Below are positions 41,851 to 49,516 of a stretch of DNA of 64,000 nt, in pieces. The notes beneath the pieces are model-generated. The model saw only the letters and a program-made list of their open reading frames with translations, was not told the DNA's origin and did no database searches. The position numbers and the translations under genes are program-made. The DNA is taken from contig NZ_FOTK01000019.1 in the NCBI RefSeq assembly GCF_900114535.1, positions 59,837 to 123,836 on the forward strand. The letters are read 5' to 3'. Numbering within the stretch: position 1 is the first letter of the stretch; every line of letters starts with the position of its first letter. The DNA is from Methylobacterium pseudosasicola. GTDB lineage: Bacteria; Pseudomonadota; Alphaproteobacteria; Rhizobiales; Beijerinckiaceae.

Positions 41851-43533
41851 TCACCCCAGCAGCCGCGACCGAGCCCGGCGCGAGCCGTCGATGAACTCGA
41901 AGCCGCCGGCCGCGCTCAGCATGTGCAGGCGCGAGCCGGGCCAGGCCGCCCCGGGGCCGAGGCGGGTCTCGACCCGCTGCTCGTAGCCCTCCGCGTCGAG
42001 CCGCAGGATCCGGGCGAGGCCGAGCGCCGCGCCGTAGCCCCGGCGGCAATCCTGCACGGGGCGGATCAGGGCGCCGTCGCGGACAACGATCGGCCCGGCC
42101 GCCCGGGCCGAGCCGACATCGATCAGGACGGGGTTGCGCGGGTGCGGCGTCCAGGGGCCGCGGAAATGCGGCGCGTGCCAGAGGTGGAGGGTGTCGGAAT
42201 AGCTGCCCCCGCCGGCCCGGACCGTGGCGAACATCCACCAGCCCCCATCGTGGCGCAGCAGCGTGGCATCGCCTGCCACCACGTGATCGACCAGCACCGC
42301 CTCGTGCACCCAGCCCCCCGGAAAGGCGGTCGCCCGATAGAGGTCGATCGTGCCCGAGGCGTGGGATTCCGGGATCATCCAGACGGCGCCGTCCGCCTCG
42401 AACACGAACGGGTAGGAGAGGTGGGTGTCGAGCTCCAGCACCGGCTCGGGCCGGCCGCGCGGCCCGGTTTCGTCGAAGCCGAGGGCCGAGATCACGCCCT
42501 TGCCGCGGCGATAGTCGAATTCCTCGACGAACAGGGTCACGGACCCGCCATGCGCGATGGCGAAGGGGTCGGCGTAGAAGCGGCGCCCGTCATCGGGCAG
42601 GTCGGTCCAGCCGCCCTCGGGATGGCGGCGCAGGTCGATCAGGTCGGGGCCGACGACCCGCCGCCAGCCGACCCGCCATTGCGGGCTGTGGAAGCACAGC
42701 GCGTAGAGCCGGCGGGCGATCTGCCGGGCCAGCCCGCTCACGGCGCGCCGGCTGACGCCGAGGCCGCCGAGGTCGAAGCGCGATCCCGGTTGCAGCGGCG
42801 CCTCGGACCCGTCCGGGAGGCGCGGCGAGGCGCCGCCGTCGAGGGCGGCGGTGATCAGCGTGATGATCCGGGCGAGGTAATCCTCGAAGGCGACAAGCAT
42901 CACCGTGTGGGATTCGGCGCCGAGGCGCCCGACCGCTACCGGGACGCCATCTAGGCCCCGCACGGCCGCCACCGGCGCGCGCCCGGCGAACAGGGCGGCG
43001 AGCAGGCCGGCCTCCCCCGGCATCCCGTCGAAATCGAGCCGCCAGACCGGGCGCGCCGTGTCGGCTTCGGCGTGTGCGCCGGAGAGATCGAGGATGAGGT
43101 CGGGCGCGTCCGCCGCGCTCTCCGTCCCGTAGGCGGCGAGCGCCACCGGCTCGGCCGCCGTGGCGAGGCCCGGCCGGGGCAGGCCGTGGATCGCCGCCTC
43201 CAGGCGGAACAGCAGCTCGGCATTGGGTGGCAGGCCGTGCGCGCCGGCGACCCATTCGACCCGCAGGCGCCGCTCCGGCCGCTGGCCGAGCTGGTCGAGG
43301 AGGCGGATATGCCAGCCGCGCAGGGTCCGGCGGTCGAGCCGCACGGTGATCTCCCGGGCCACCGGCGGCGGCGCGACCCTGCGGGGCTCCGGCCAGACCG
43401 GTCCGCGGCCGGTCCCGGCCACGGGGCGGTCCGCGCCGCCGATCGACCGCTCCATCAGGTGCACGATGCTGTCGGGTTGTGCGGGGGCCTCGTCCCGCAG
43501 GCCGACGAACCCCGTTTCCGACGAGGCTCTCAT
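41851..43533 (-). CDS. GINT1-like protein with formyltransferase-like N-terminal half
   Basis: About 560 residues from ATG 43533; the frame continues to a TTG at 43647, a weaker choice. The C-terminal half (from about residue 300) is a five-bladed propeller-like module with GRRFYADPFAIAHGGSVTLF, YPFVFEADGAVWMIPESHAS, DATLLRHDGGWWMFAT and RNPVLIDVGSARAAGPIV. This resembles the N-terminal domain of plant glucosamine-inositolphosphorylceramide transferase (GINT1_N) and bacterial GH43/GH117-like folds. The N-terminal half (DLILDLSG; VWRLDFDGMPGEAGLLAALF) looks like a degenerate formyltransferase fold. A glycan-related role is likely; substrate unknown. Confidence 0.6.
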   Translation of the reverse strand: MRASSETGFVGLRDEAPAQPDSIVHLMERSIGGADRPVAGTGRGPVWPEPRRVAPPPVAREITVRLDRRTLRGWHIRLLDQLGQRPERRLRVEWVAGAHGLPPNAELLFRLEAAIHGLPRPGLATAAEPVALAAYGTESAADAPDLILDLSGAHAEADTARPVWRLDFDGMPGEAGLLAALFAGRAPVAAVRGLDGVPVAVGRLGAESHTVMLVAFEDYLARIITLITAALDGGASPRLPDGSEAPLQPGSRFDLGGLGVSRRAVSGLARQIARRLYALCFHSPQWRVGWRRVVGPDLIDLRRHPEGGWTDLPDDGRRFYADPFAIAHGGSVTLFVEEFDYRRGKGVISALGFDETGPRGRPEPVLELDTHLSYPFVFEADGAVWMIPESHASGTIDLYRATAFPGGWVHEAVLVDHVVAGDATLLRHDGGWWMFATVRAGGGSYSDTLHLWHAPHFRGPWTPHPRNPVLIDVGSARAAGPIVVRDGALIRPVQDCRRGYGAALGLARILRLDAEGYEQRVETRLGPGAAWPGSRLHMLSAAGGFEFIDGSRRARSRLLG

Positions 43534-43851
43534 ATGCGGCGGGGCGAATTCCTTAACGACGCTCACCGCGAACCCTGACGACGCCCGAAGACAACCATCG
43601 AGACGGTTATCACGTGCCCGAATGCTATCGCTCTGTGGCACGATCAAACAAGTCTGGTCGAGGGTTCACCATTTTGGGCGGTTAATTCGCATCGGATTCT
43701 GTTGAGAAGCGGAGTGATCTGTTTTTCACGCATCGCGATAACCCACCGTTACGGCGCCGTGATATCATGCCGCGCGCCGATCCCGGCCTCCCCCGGGAAC
43801 TCCCCGATCGGCTTGGCGGTTCGCCCGTGAGATGTGATGCGGAGACACGAC
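43534..43851. other. Intergenic region, no gene supported
   Basis: 318 bases between divergent genes, moderately AT-rich in 43640-43740 (GGCGGTTAATTCGCATCGG near 43678; GTGATCTGTTTTTCACGC near 43712). It should contain the promoters for the GINT1-like gene and for the small secreted protein. GGAAC at 43796 followed by CGGTT is near but not equal to the EcfG general-stress promoter pattern. Confidence 0.45.
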
Positions 43852-44145
43852 ATGACACGCAAGATGATGCCGCTGGCCGCGTTGCTGCTCATCGGCCTTC
43901 CGAGCGCGGCCTTCGCCTGGGGTGGCGGCGGTGGCGGCGGTGGTGACAGCGGCAGCGGTCTCTCGCCCTACGCGGCGCTGAGCGGCAACGACCGCTCGGC
44001 CGGGGTCAACAACGGCAATTACCGGGATCCGGCCCTCGACCCCTATATCCGCGCCTACGATCCGGAAGCCGCGGCCCGCGCCGCCACGCCGCCGGCCGCC
44101 CAGCCGCGCCTGCGCATGCGGCCGTATTACGGTCACCCGTACTGA
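43852..44145 (+). CDS. Small Gly-rich secreted protein
   Basis: 97 residues from ATG 43852 (MTRKMMPLAALLLIGLPSAA, signal peptide cut at AFA). The mature part begins WGGGGGGGGDSGSGLSPYAA and has NDRSAGVNNGNYRDPALDPY and a C-terminal RLRMRPYYGHPY. No family is recognised. Likely periplasmic or surface-associated. The start at 43834 (six codons earlier) is possible. Confidence 0.72.
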   Translation: MTRKMMPLAALLLIGLPSAAFAWGGGGGGGGDSGSGLSPYAALSGNDRSAGVNNGNYRDPALDPYIRAYDPEAAARAATPPAAQPRLRMRPYYGHPY

Positions 44146-44193
44146 GGGACTTCGCGTCCGCCGGGTCCCGCGTCGGGGGAGCCGGCGGCCTCG

Positions 44194-44682
44194 TCAGGAC
44201 CGTTCGTTTCCGGCCGGCCGGACCCGCTTGAGCGTCCAATGGCCGCCGGAGGGCTTGCAGCCGGTGCCGCGCACGAAGCGGCTGCGGCCGGGCCCGATCA
44301 CCGAAGCCAGGAAATTGCGGCAGATCAGGTCGTCGGCGACGTAAGGCAGGCCGGTCGGGTTGACCGCGCCGTACAGGCCGGTTTCCGGGTTGTCCCACTT
44401 CACCGGACGGCCGTTGCCCTGCGGATCGAGGGCCACCGCCAGCGCCGCGCGGGCGCGCCGCCAATCCTCTTCCCCGAGATCGCTGCCGAAACTCGCCGGC
44501 CGCTTCTCGATGCTGCCGGTGACCACGGGCTCCTCGGCCACGGGGGGCGCTGCCGCGGGCTCGCCGCGGAAGACGAGCAGCGGCTGGCTGCAGCTGCACA
44601 GGGCCATCGCCAGCGACAGGGCTGCCATCGCCACAGGGACGCGCAACCGTCGGCTTGGCTCTTTACACGCGCATCGCCGCAT
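44194..44682 (-). CDS. RT0821/Lpp0805-type surface lipoprotein
   Basis: 162 residues. N-terminus is Arg-rich followed by VAMAALSLAMALCSCSQPLL, a lipoprotein-like signal with Cys in LCSC. The C-terminal part, RRARAALAVALDPQGNGRPV then KWDNPETGLYGAVNP, CRNFLASVIG and GTGCKPSGGHWTLKRV, has the W-N-x2-T-G and CR-F / G-x-W pattern of the 17-kDa-antigen/RT0821 surface proteins. It is divergent from pdxH with only 38 bases between start codons. Confidence 0.72.
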   Translation of the reverse strand: MRRCACKEPSRRLRVPVAMAALSLAMALCSCSQPLLVFRGEPAAAPPVAEEPVVTGSIEKRPASFGSDLGEEDWRRARAALAVALDPQGNGRPVKWDNPETGLYGAVNPTGLPYVADDLICRNFLASVIGPGRSRFVRGTGCKPSGGHWTLKRVRPAGNERS

Positions 44683-44720
44683 TACACCTGACTCACGACG
44701 GGCTATCCGCTCGACCGAAC

Positions 44721-45404
44721 ATGCCGATGTCGGTGCCCCCTCAGGCCCTGGACGCGGCAGGCAGGAGTCTTGCCGTGGATCAGTTAAGGACCGATGACCC
44801 GAAGGCCCCGGCGGGGGACTTCACCCTCAGCGACGATCCGGTGGCGCTGTTTTCCGCCTGGATGCGCGACGCGGAGGCCGCCGAGCCGGAGGATCCGAAC
44901 GCGATGGCTTTGGCCACCGCGGATGCGAACGGGCTGCCCGACGTGCGCATGGTCCTGCTGAAGGGCTTCGACGCGAAGGGCTTCGTGTTCTACACCAACA
45001 TCCAGTCGGCCAAGGGCGAGGAGCTGGCCCAGAACCCGCAGGCCGCCCTGGTGCTGCACTGGAAGAGCCTGCGCCGGCAAATCCGCGCCCGGGGGCCGGT
45101 CTCGCCGGTGACGCCGGAAGAGGCCGACGCCTATTTCGAGAGCCGCCGCCGGGAGAGCCGCCTCGGCGCTATCGCCAGCCGGCAATCCCGCCCGCTCGTC
45201 GACCGCGCCACGCTGATGGCCGAGGTCGCGGACCTCGCCGCCCGCTACGAGGACGGCCCGATCCCCCGGCCGGAGCACTGGACCGGCTTCCGCATCACCC
45301 CGCTGACGCTGGAATTCTGGCAGAACGGCGATTACCGCCTGCACGACCGGGTCCGCTTCACCCGGGCCGGCGACGGCTGGAGCCGCGCGCGGCTCTATCC
45401 GTAG
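44721..45404 (+). CDS. pdxH: Pyridoxamine 5'-phosphate oxidase
   Basis: FMN enzyme producing pyridoxal 5'-phosphate. 227 residues from ATG 44721; an in-frame start at 44655 would overlap the divergent gene. Motifs: NAMALATADANGLPDVRMVL, GFVFYTNIQSAKGEEL, ALVLHWKSLRRQIRARGPV, SRLGAIASRQSRPL and the C-terminal GFRITPLTLEFWQNGDYRLH then DRVRF. All are standard for PdxH. Confidence 0.96.
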   Translation: MPMSVPPQALDAAGRSLAVDQLRTDDPKAPAGDFTLSDDPVALFSAWMRDAEAAEPEDPNAMALATADANGLPDVRMVLLKGFDAKGFVFYTNIQSAKGEELAQNPQAALVLHWKSLRRQIRARGPVSPVTPEEADAYFESRRRESRLGAIASRQSRPLVDRATLMAEVADLAARYEDGPIPRPEHWTGFRITPLTLEFWQNGDYRLHDRVRFTRAGDGWSRARLYP

Positions 45405-45413
45405 GACAGTTCT

Positions 45414-45460
45414 GGTTTCAAAAGGTCGAGACCTTTTGCGGGTGCAGGGCAGAGCCCTGC
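45414..45460. repeat. Dispersed repeat, module A
   Basis: GGTTTCAAAAGGTCGAGACC then TTTTGCGGGTGCAGGG and CAGAGCCCTGC: two small hairpins in tandem. The same module occurs at 63549-63596 and, inverted, inside 53399-53503. It usually sits next to module B, as here (45482-45537). Confidence 0.8.
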
Positions 45461-45481
45461 TGTCAGGCTTCGCCCGATACA

Positions 45482-45537
45482 TCAGGGGCTCCGCCCCCGA
45501 ACCCCGCCAAAGGGCTGAGCCCTTTGGGAACCCCTGA
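45482..45537. repeat. Dispersed repeat, module B copy 2
   Basis: Near-identical to 18213-18268, with hairpin CAAAGGGCTGAGCCCTTTG. Located between the convergent pdxH and rplY genes, just before the rplY terminator. Confidence 0.85.
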
Positions 45538-45543
45538 AATGAA

Positions 45544-45570
45544 GAGAGCCCCGGCGGGGCCGGGGCTCTC
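45544..45570 (-). terminator. rplY terminator
   Basis: GAGAGCCCCGGC (45544-45555), loop GGG, GCCGGGGCTCTC (45559-45570): a 12-bp perfect stem about 30 bases after the rplY stop. On the minus strand it is followed by TTCATTTC. Confidence 0.7.
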
Positions 45571-45598
45571 AGGCTTGATCGGTGACGTGCGATGAGGC

Positions 45599-46285
45599 TC
45601 AGGCCTCCTCGCCGTCCTTCTTCTCGCCGTCCTCGGAAGCCTCTTCGGCCTTCTCCTCGGCGGCCTCGGCCGACTGCGCCTCGGCGATCGCGGCCTCCTC
45701 GGCCTCGACCTCGGCGCCCAGCACGGTCGGCGGCACGATGTTGGCGACCGGATCGTGGGGCTCACCGGTATGCGTGCCGGCCGGGATCTTGATGTCGGAG
45801 ACGTGGATCACGTCGCCGATCTGGCGGCCGGTCAGGTCGACCTCGATCGCGTCCGGGATCTGGTCCGGGGCGACGTCGAGGGTCAGGGTGTGGGCGACGA
45901 TGTTGAGGGTGCCGCCGAGCTTCTTGATGCCGGGGGCCGCGTCCTCGTTGATGAAGTGCACCGGCACCTCGACGGTCACGGTCTGACCGGAGACGACGCG
46001 CAGGAAGTCGACATGCAGCGGCACGCCGCTGACCGGGTCGAGCTGGAAGTCGCGCGGGATCGCCCGGACGGTCTTGCCGCCGGCCTTGATCTCGAACAGC
46101 GTGGTCTTGAAGCCGCCGGCGTAGATCAGGGTGCGGGCGCGGACGAGGTCGATGGCGATGGATTGCGGCGGCTGGCCGCCTCCGTACACGACGGCGGGAA
46201 CTTGACCCTGGCGACGAACGGCCCGGGCGGCCCCCTTGCCGACCCGGTCGCGTGCCACGGCCTCAAGCGTCTTGACTGCGCTCAT
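45599..46285 (-). CDS. rplY: 50S ribosomal protein L25/general stress protein Ctc
   Basis: 5S rRNA-binding ribosomal protein, long CTC-type. 228 residues from ATG 46285. Motifs: LEAVARDRVGKGAARAVRRQ, VPAVVYGGG, IPRDFQLDPVSGVPLHVDFL and VHFINEDAAPGIKKLGG. The C-terminal ~45 residues are an acidic Ala/Glu tail (EVEAEEAAIAEAQSAEAAEE), common in alphaproteobacterial L25. The upstream leader carries a terminator (see 46324-46348), suggesting attenuation. Confidence 0.96.
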   Translation of the reverse strand: MSAVKTLEAVARDRVGKGAARAVRRQGQVPAVVYGGGQPPQSIAIDLVRARTLIYAGGFKTTLFEIKAGGKTVRAIPRDFQLDPVSGVPLHVDFLRVVSGQTVTVEVPVHFINEDAAPGIKKLGGTLNIVAHTLTLDVAPDQIPDAIEVDLTGRQIGDVIHVSDIKIPAGTHTGEPHDPVANIVPPTVLGAEVEAEEAAIAEAQSAEAAEEKAEEASEDGEKKDGEEA

Positions 46286-46394
46286 GGCGTGATCCTTCAC
46301 ATGATGGTGGGACCCGGAAAACGAAAAAGCCGCCCGACGCGGACGGCTGTGACCTTCCCGGTGCGCCCCTGCCTCCAAGGGTGTCGGGGGGCGC
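46286..46394 (-). promoter_or_regulatory. Candidate attenuating leader RNA of rplY
   Basis: From the predicted start of transcription near 46394 to the ATG. The 5' part folds as GCGCGCCCC (46388-46396) with GGGGCGCAC (46361-46369), 9 bp with one G-U and an 18-base loop. The 3' part is the Rho-independent terminator at 46324-46348. The arrangement resembles ribosomal-protein leader attenuators. No alternative antiterminator fold has been demonstrated. Confidence 0.5.
46324..46348 (-). terminator. Rho-independent terminator in the rplY leader
   Basis: On the minus strand AGCCGTCCG, loop CGT, CGGGCGGCT (9 bp, one U-G pair), followed by TTTTCGTTTT. It lies 39 bases before the rplY ATG, too close for a complete separate promoter after it, so it probably acts on rplY transcripts themselves. 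Confidence 0.6.
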
Positions 46395-46400
46395 GCCGTG

Positions 46401-46429
46401 CGCATACACGGATGGGGGCGGATTGGCAA
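46401..46429 (-). promoter_or_regulatory. Predicted rplY promoter
   Basis: On the minus strand TTGCCA (46429-46424), 17-base spacer, TATGCG (46406-46401). Good match to sigma70-type spacing, with transcription expected near 46394. Confidence 0.5.
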
Positions 46430-46447
46430 TGTTTGGGAGGGGCCGCG

Positions 46448-46762
46448 CTACGCGGTCGCCTCTCCCGCAAGGACATTTGCCATCACCCCGAAGGCCCGGA
46501 GGGATGGGAGCGATTCGCTCTCTGCCGTCGTGCTCAGAGTGACTCTGACGCTCTCCCCGCAGGCCAATCGATCGACCGCATCGTGCGCTTCGCGTAAGTC
46601 CAGGCTGAAGCTCACAAGCGCCCGCACGAGGCTGACCGGCTGCTCGATCTCACCCGGAGCCCACAGAACGAGATCGGCGGGGAGGCCGGAAGGGCTGCGG
46701 TCGCCGGACTCGTTTCGGTCCCGGTCCCGTCGTTCGAGTGCCTCCTTCAAGGACCATGGCAT
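46448..46762 (-). CDS. Hypothetical protein divergent from parDE
   Basis: 104 residues from ATG 46762: MPWSLKEALERRDRDRNESG, then LPADLVLWAPGEIEQP, SLVRALVSFSLDLREAHDAV and DRLACGESVRVTLSTTAE. The sequence is well mixed, with a convincing helical repeat rather than a shadow bias, and GC is lower here. No family named. Its start is 81 bases from the parD start, so the two share an upstream region. Confidence 0.5.
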   Translation of the reverse strand: MPWSLKEALERRDRDRNESGDRSPSGLPADLVLWAPGEIEQPVSLVRALVSFSLDLREAHDAVDRLACGESVRVTLSTTAESESLPSLRAFGVMANVLAGEATA

Positions 46763-46843
46763 CGACTCAGGCTCCTGATCAGCCCATCGAAGTGTGATAA
46801 AGTCATACGCGTGTTCAGCAAAAACGCATAGGAAGCTTGGTCG

Positions 46844-47119
46844 ATGCGCGCGAGCAAGCCCGTTACCGTAACCCTCGGCGAATTGCAGGAGGGTGTCGAC
46901 GCCCGCATAAGATCCGGTCGTTATGCCAGTGTCAGTGAGGTGCTGCGGGCCGGTCTGCGAGCGCTCGACCGCGAAGAGGCGGCGCTGGATGCCGTCCTTC
47001 GACAGAAGGTGCAGGAGGCGCTGGACGACCCCCGGCCGGCGATTCCCGCCGATGAGGTCTTCGCCGAGTTGCGCGCCCACCACGCTGATCGGATGAAAGC
47101 TGCCAAACGTGGCGCGTAG
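46844..47119 (+). CDS. parD: ParD-family antitoxin
   Basis: 91 residues, type II antitoxin of the CC2985/ParD group. The N-terminal ribbon-helix-helix is PVTVTLGELQEGVDARIRSG then RYASVSEVLRAGLRALDREE, followed by the toxin-binding tail. It autoregulates the operon in relatives. The parE start lies within its 3' end (47109), giving an 11-base overlap. AGGAAG upstream. Confidence 0.88.
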   Translation: MRASKPVTVTLGELQEGVDARIRSGRYASVSEVLRAGLRALDREEAALDAVLRQKVQEALDDPRPAIPADEVFAELRAHHADRMKAAKRGA

Positions 47120-47414
47120 CGTCCAATTTCATCCGCTGGCCCGTACGGATCTCCTGGAGATCTACGCCTACATCGAGAGCCGGTCCGGCCCGGAACGCGC
47201 CGGAGATTATATCGACCGGGTCGAGCAGCTCTGCAGGAGCTTGGCCGTTTTTCCCAACCGTACCAGGCCGCGCGACGACCTCATGCCGGGGCTGCGTACC
47301 GTGGCCCTGGAACGCCGAGTGCTGGTGGCCCTCATCGTGACCGACATGGCCGTGACAATCCTGCGGGTGCTCTACGCTGGCCGCGATCTGACGGCCGACG
47401 ACATCCCCCAATAG
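47109..47414 (+). CDS. parE: ParE-family toxin
   Basis: 101 residues of the RelE/ParE superfamily: QFHPLARTDLLEIYAYIESR, AGDYIDRVEQLCRSLAVFPN, RDDLMPGLRTVALERRVLVA and the final ITVLYAGRD-like strand ILRVLYAGRDLTADD. ParE toxins usually poison DNA gyrase. It overlaps parD and forms an intact type II pair. Confidence 0.88.
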   Translation: MARSVQFHPLARTDLLEIYAYIESRSGPERAGDYIDRVEQLCRSLAVFPNRTRPRDDLMPGLRTVALERRVLVALIVTDMAVTILRVLYAGRDLTADDIPQ

Positions 47415-47436
47415 ATCCGATCCGAGGCCAAGACCT

Positions 47437-48330
47437 TCACGGCCGCAGCCCCGCCAGCGCCCGCCGGGCCCGGCGCCGTTGCAGCCACACGGTCAAACCG
47501 AGCGCCGTGCCGATCACCAGGGCGGAGAACGCCGTCGTGGTAGTGCCCAGCGCGTAGATCTCGGGCGTCGTCACCGTGGTGGTCAGGCCCTGGAGCTCCA
47601 GCGGCAGGGTGTTGCGGCCGCCGATCGCCTGGCTGGTGCGGGCAAGCTCGTCGAAGGACAGGGTGAAACCGAACAGGGCGACGCCGACCAGGGCCGGGGC
47701 CAGGATCGGCACCACCACGTGCCGCAGGGTCTGCGCTCCCGTGGCGCCGAGGTCGCGGGCGGCCTCCTCGTAGGCGGGGCTGAACCGGTTGAACACCGCG
47801 AACATGATCAGCAGGCCAAAGGGCAGCGTCCAGGTGAGATGCGCCCCCAGCGCCGACGTGAAGAGGCCCATGAAGGTGCCGTGATCCTGCAGAAATCCTA
47901 AGCCGGTGGCGTCGGCCAGCGCCTTGACCGCGTCGTCGAGGAGCCGGAATTCCAGCCCGATCCCGAGCGAGACCACGATCGAGGGCACGATCAGGCTCGA
48001 CACCGCCAGGGCGAAGACCAGACCGGCCCCCCAGAACCCCTTGCGGAAGGCGAGGCCGGCATAGAACGCGAGGGTGACGGTGAGCGCCATCACCACGAGC
48101 CCGAGCATCAGCGAGCGCCGCAGCGCCGCCCAGATGTCGACGACGCCGACCCCCTCCCACAGCTTGGCGAACCAGTGGATCGAGACCCCGTTCATCGGGA
48201 AGGTCAGGCCGCCGGACGGGCCCTGGAAGCTCAGGGCTAGGATCGTCAGCGTCGGCCCGTACAGGAACAGGACGTAGAGGGAAAAAATCCCGGCGAGCCC
48301 GTAGAAGGCGAAGCCGCGCGGCCGGTCCAT
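47437..48330 (-). CDS. ABC transporter permease (PotC/BPD type)
   Basis: 297 residues, six hydrophobic segments. The inner-membrane-component signature is DLGATGAQTLRHVVVPILAP (EAA loop). Similar to spermidine/putrescine-class PotC permeases. It follows the other permease with a 3-base gap and is the last gene of the run, ending with a basic tail (VWLQRRRARRALAGLRP). Confidence 0.9.
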   Translation of the reverse strand: MDRPRGFAFYGLAGIFSLYVLFLYGPTLTILALSFQGPSGGLTFPMNGVSIHWFAKLWEGVGVVDIWAALRRSLMLGLVVMALTVTLAFYAGLAFRKGFWGAGLVFALAVSSLIVPSIVVSLGIGLEFRLLDDAVKALADATGLGFLQDHGTFMGLFTSALGAHLTWTLPFGLLIMFAVFNRFSPAYEEAARDLGATGAQTLRHVVVPILAPALVGVALFGFTLSFDELARTSQAIGGRNTLPLELQGLTTTVTTPEIYALGTTTTAFSALVIGTALGLTVWLQRRRARRALAGLRP

Positions 48331-48333
48331 CCC

Positions 48334-49266
48334 TCAGAGCTCCCTGCGCAGGTCGATCATCCGGGTGAGCCCCAGGATCATCAGCAGCACGGCCGCGAGC
48401 AGCACCACGGCGTTGGCGGCGGCGGCAGGGAATTGCAGGTAGGCCATCTGCACCTGGATCACCTTGCCGACGCTGGCGATCTGCTGGCCGCCCATCACGC
48501 CCACCGTGACGAAGTCGCCCATCACCAGGGTCACCACGAAGATCGACCCGATGGCGATGCCGGGCTTGGCGAGCGGCAGCACCACGTTCCAGAGGGTCTG
48601 GAACCCCGAGGCGCCGCAATCCCGCGCCGCCTCGATCAGCGACCGGTCGATCCGGGCCAGGCTGTTGAAGATCGGCACGATCATGAACACCGTGTCGAGG
48701 TGCACGAAGGCCAGCACCACCGAGAAGTCGGAATAGAGCAGGCCCTCGATCGGCTCGCGGATCAGGCCCAGGCTGCGGAGCGTGTCGTTGACCAGGCCGT
48801 TGCGGCCGAGCAGCGGAATCCACGAGATCATGCGGATCACGTTCGAGGTCCAGAACGGGATCGTGCAGAGCAGGAACAGCCCCATCCGCACCGTGTCCGA
48901 GCGGATGTGGAAGGCCAGGAAGTAGGCGATGGCAAAGCCCAGCGGCAGGGTGATCGCCAGGGTGAGGGCCACGAATTTCAGGGTCGAGAGATAGGTGCGG
49001 ACCGTGGTGCAGAGGTCGGCGGAAAGGCAGCCGTCGAACAGGTCGGCGTAGTTTTGCAGGGTCAGCGCCGGGGTGATCGCGTACTCGTTGTACTCCCAGA
49101 ACGACACCACGGCGGTGAGCAGCAGCGGCACCCCCAGGAAGACCAGGAACACCAGGGCCAGCGGCGCCGCCTGGAGATAGGCGAGGCTGCGGCGTCGGGG
49201 CCGGGGGGCGGCCGCGATCGGCGCGGCGGTGGCTTCGCCGGTGCGGGGGAGGGCGAGGTCGTTCAC
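48334..49266 (-). CDS. ABC transporter permease (PotB/BPD type)
   Basis: 310 residues from GTG 49266 (VNDLALPRTGEATAAP); the open frame to 49437 runs into the upstream repeat and is rejected. Six TM segments start at AAPLALVFLVFLGVPLLLTA. The EAA loop is EAARDCGASGFQTLWNVVLP. It is separated from the binding-protein gene by a 250-base spacer containing a large palindrome. Confidence 0.88.
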   Translation of the reverse strand: MNDLALPRTGEATAAPIAAAPRPRRRSLAYLQAAPLALVFLVFLGVPLLLTAVVSFWEYNEYAITPALTLQNYADLFDGCLSADLCTTVRTYLSTLKFVALTLAITLPLGFAIAYFLAFHIRSDTVRMGLFLLCTIPFWTSNVIRMISWIPLLGRNGLVNDTLRSLGLIREPIEGLLYSDFSVVLAFVHLDTVFMIVPIFNSLARIDRSLIEAARDCGASGFQTLWNVVLPLAKPGIAIGSIFVVTLVMGDFVTVGVMGGQQIASVGKVIQVQMAYLQFPAAAANAVVLLAAVLLMILGLTRMIDLRREL

Positions 49267-49293
49267 TGGACGGCCTGTGACGGCGCGGCGGTG

Positions 49294-49462
49294 TCCCTCC
49301 CCCCTCTGCGGGGGAGGGTGGCCCGCGAAGCGGGTCGGGAGAGGGGAGCACCGGTGCAGGACGGGGCAGCGGCGTTCGAAACGCTCCTTCCGGACACCGC
49401 GCTCCCCTCTCCCGCCCCCCGCTGACGCAGGGGCCACCCTCCCCCGCAGAGGGGGGAGGGAG
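49294..49462. repeat. Large palindromic repeat, copy 2, inside the ABC transporter run
   Basis: Same family as 23613-23780; ends TCCCTCCCCCCTCTGCGGGG and its complement pair. Lies between the solute-binding-protein stop (49517) and the first permease start (49266). As a hairpin it could stabilise upstream mRNA and lower expression of the permeases. Confidence 0.85.
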
Positions 49463-49516
49463 CCCTATCTCGGGCACGCCCGAGATAGGGGGAAAGAGCG
49501 CGTCCAGGCACGGCGC

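Noticed and set aside
43796..43821. EcfG-type general stress promoter (GGAAC, then CGGTT)
   Set aside because: The -10-like part is CGGTT rather than CGTT at the required spacing, so the match is incomplete.
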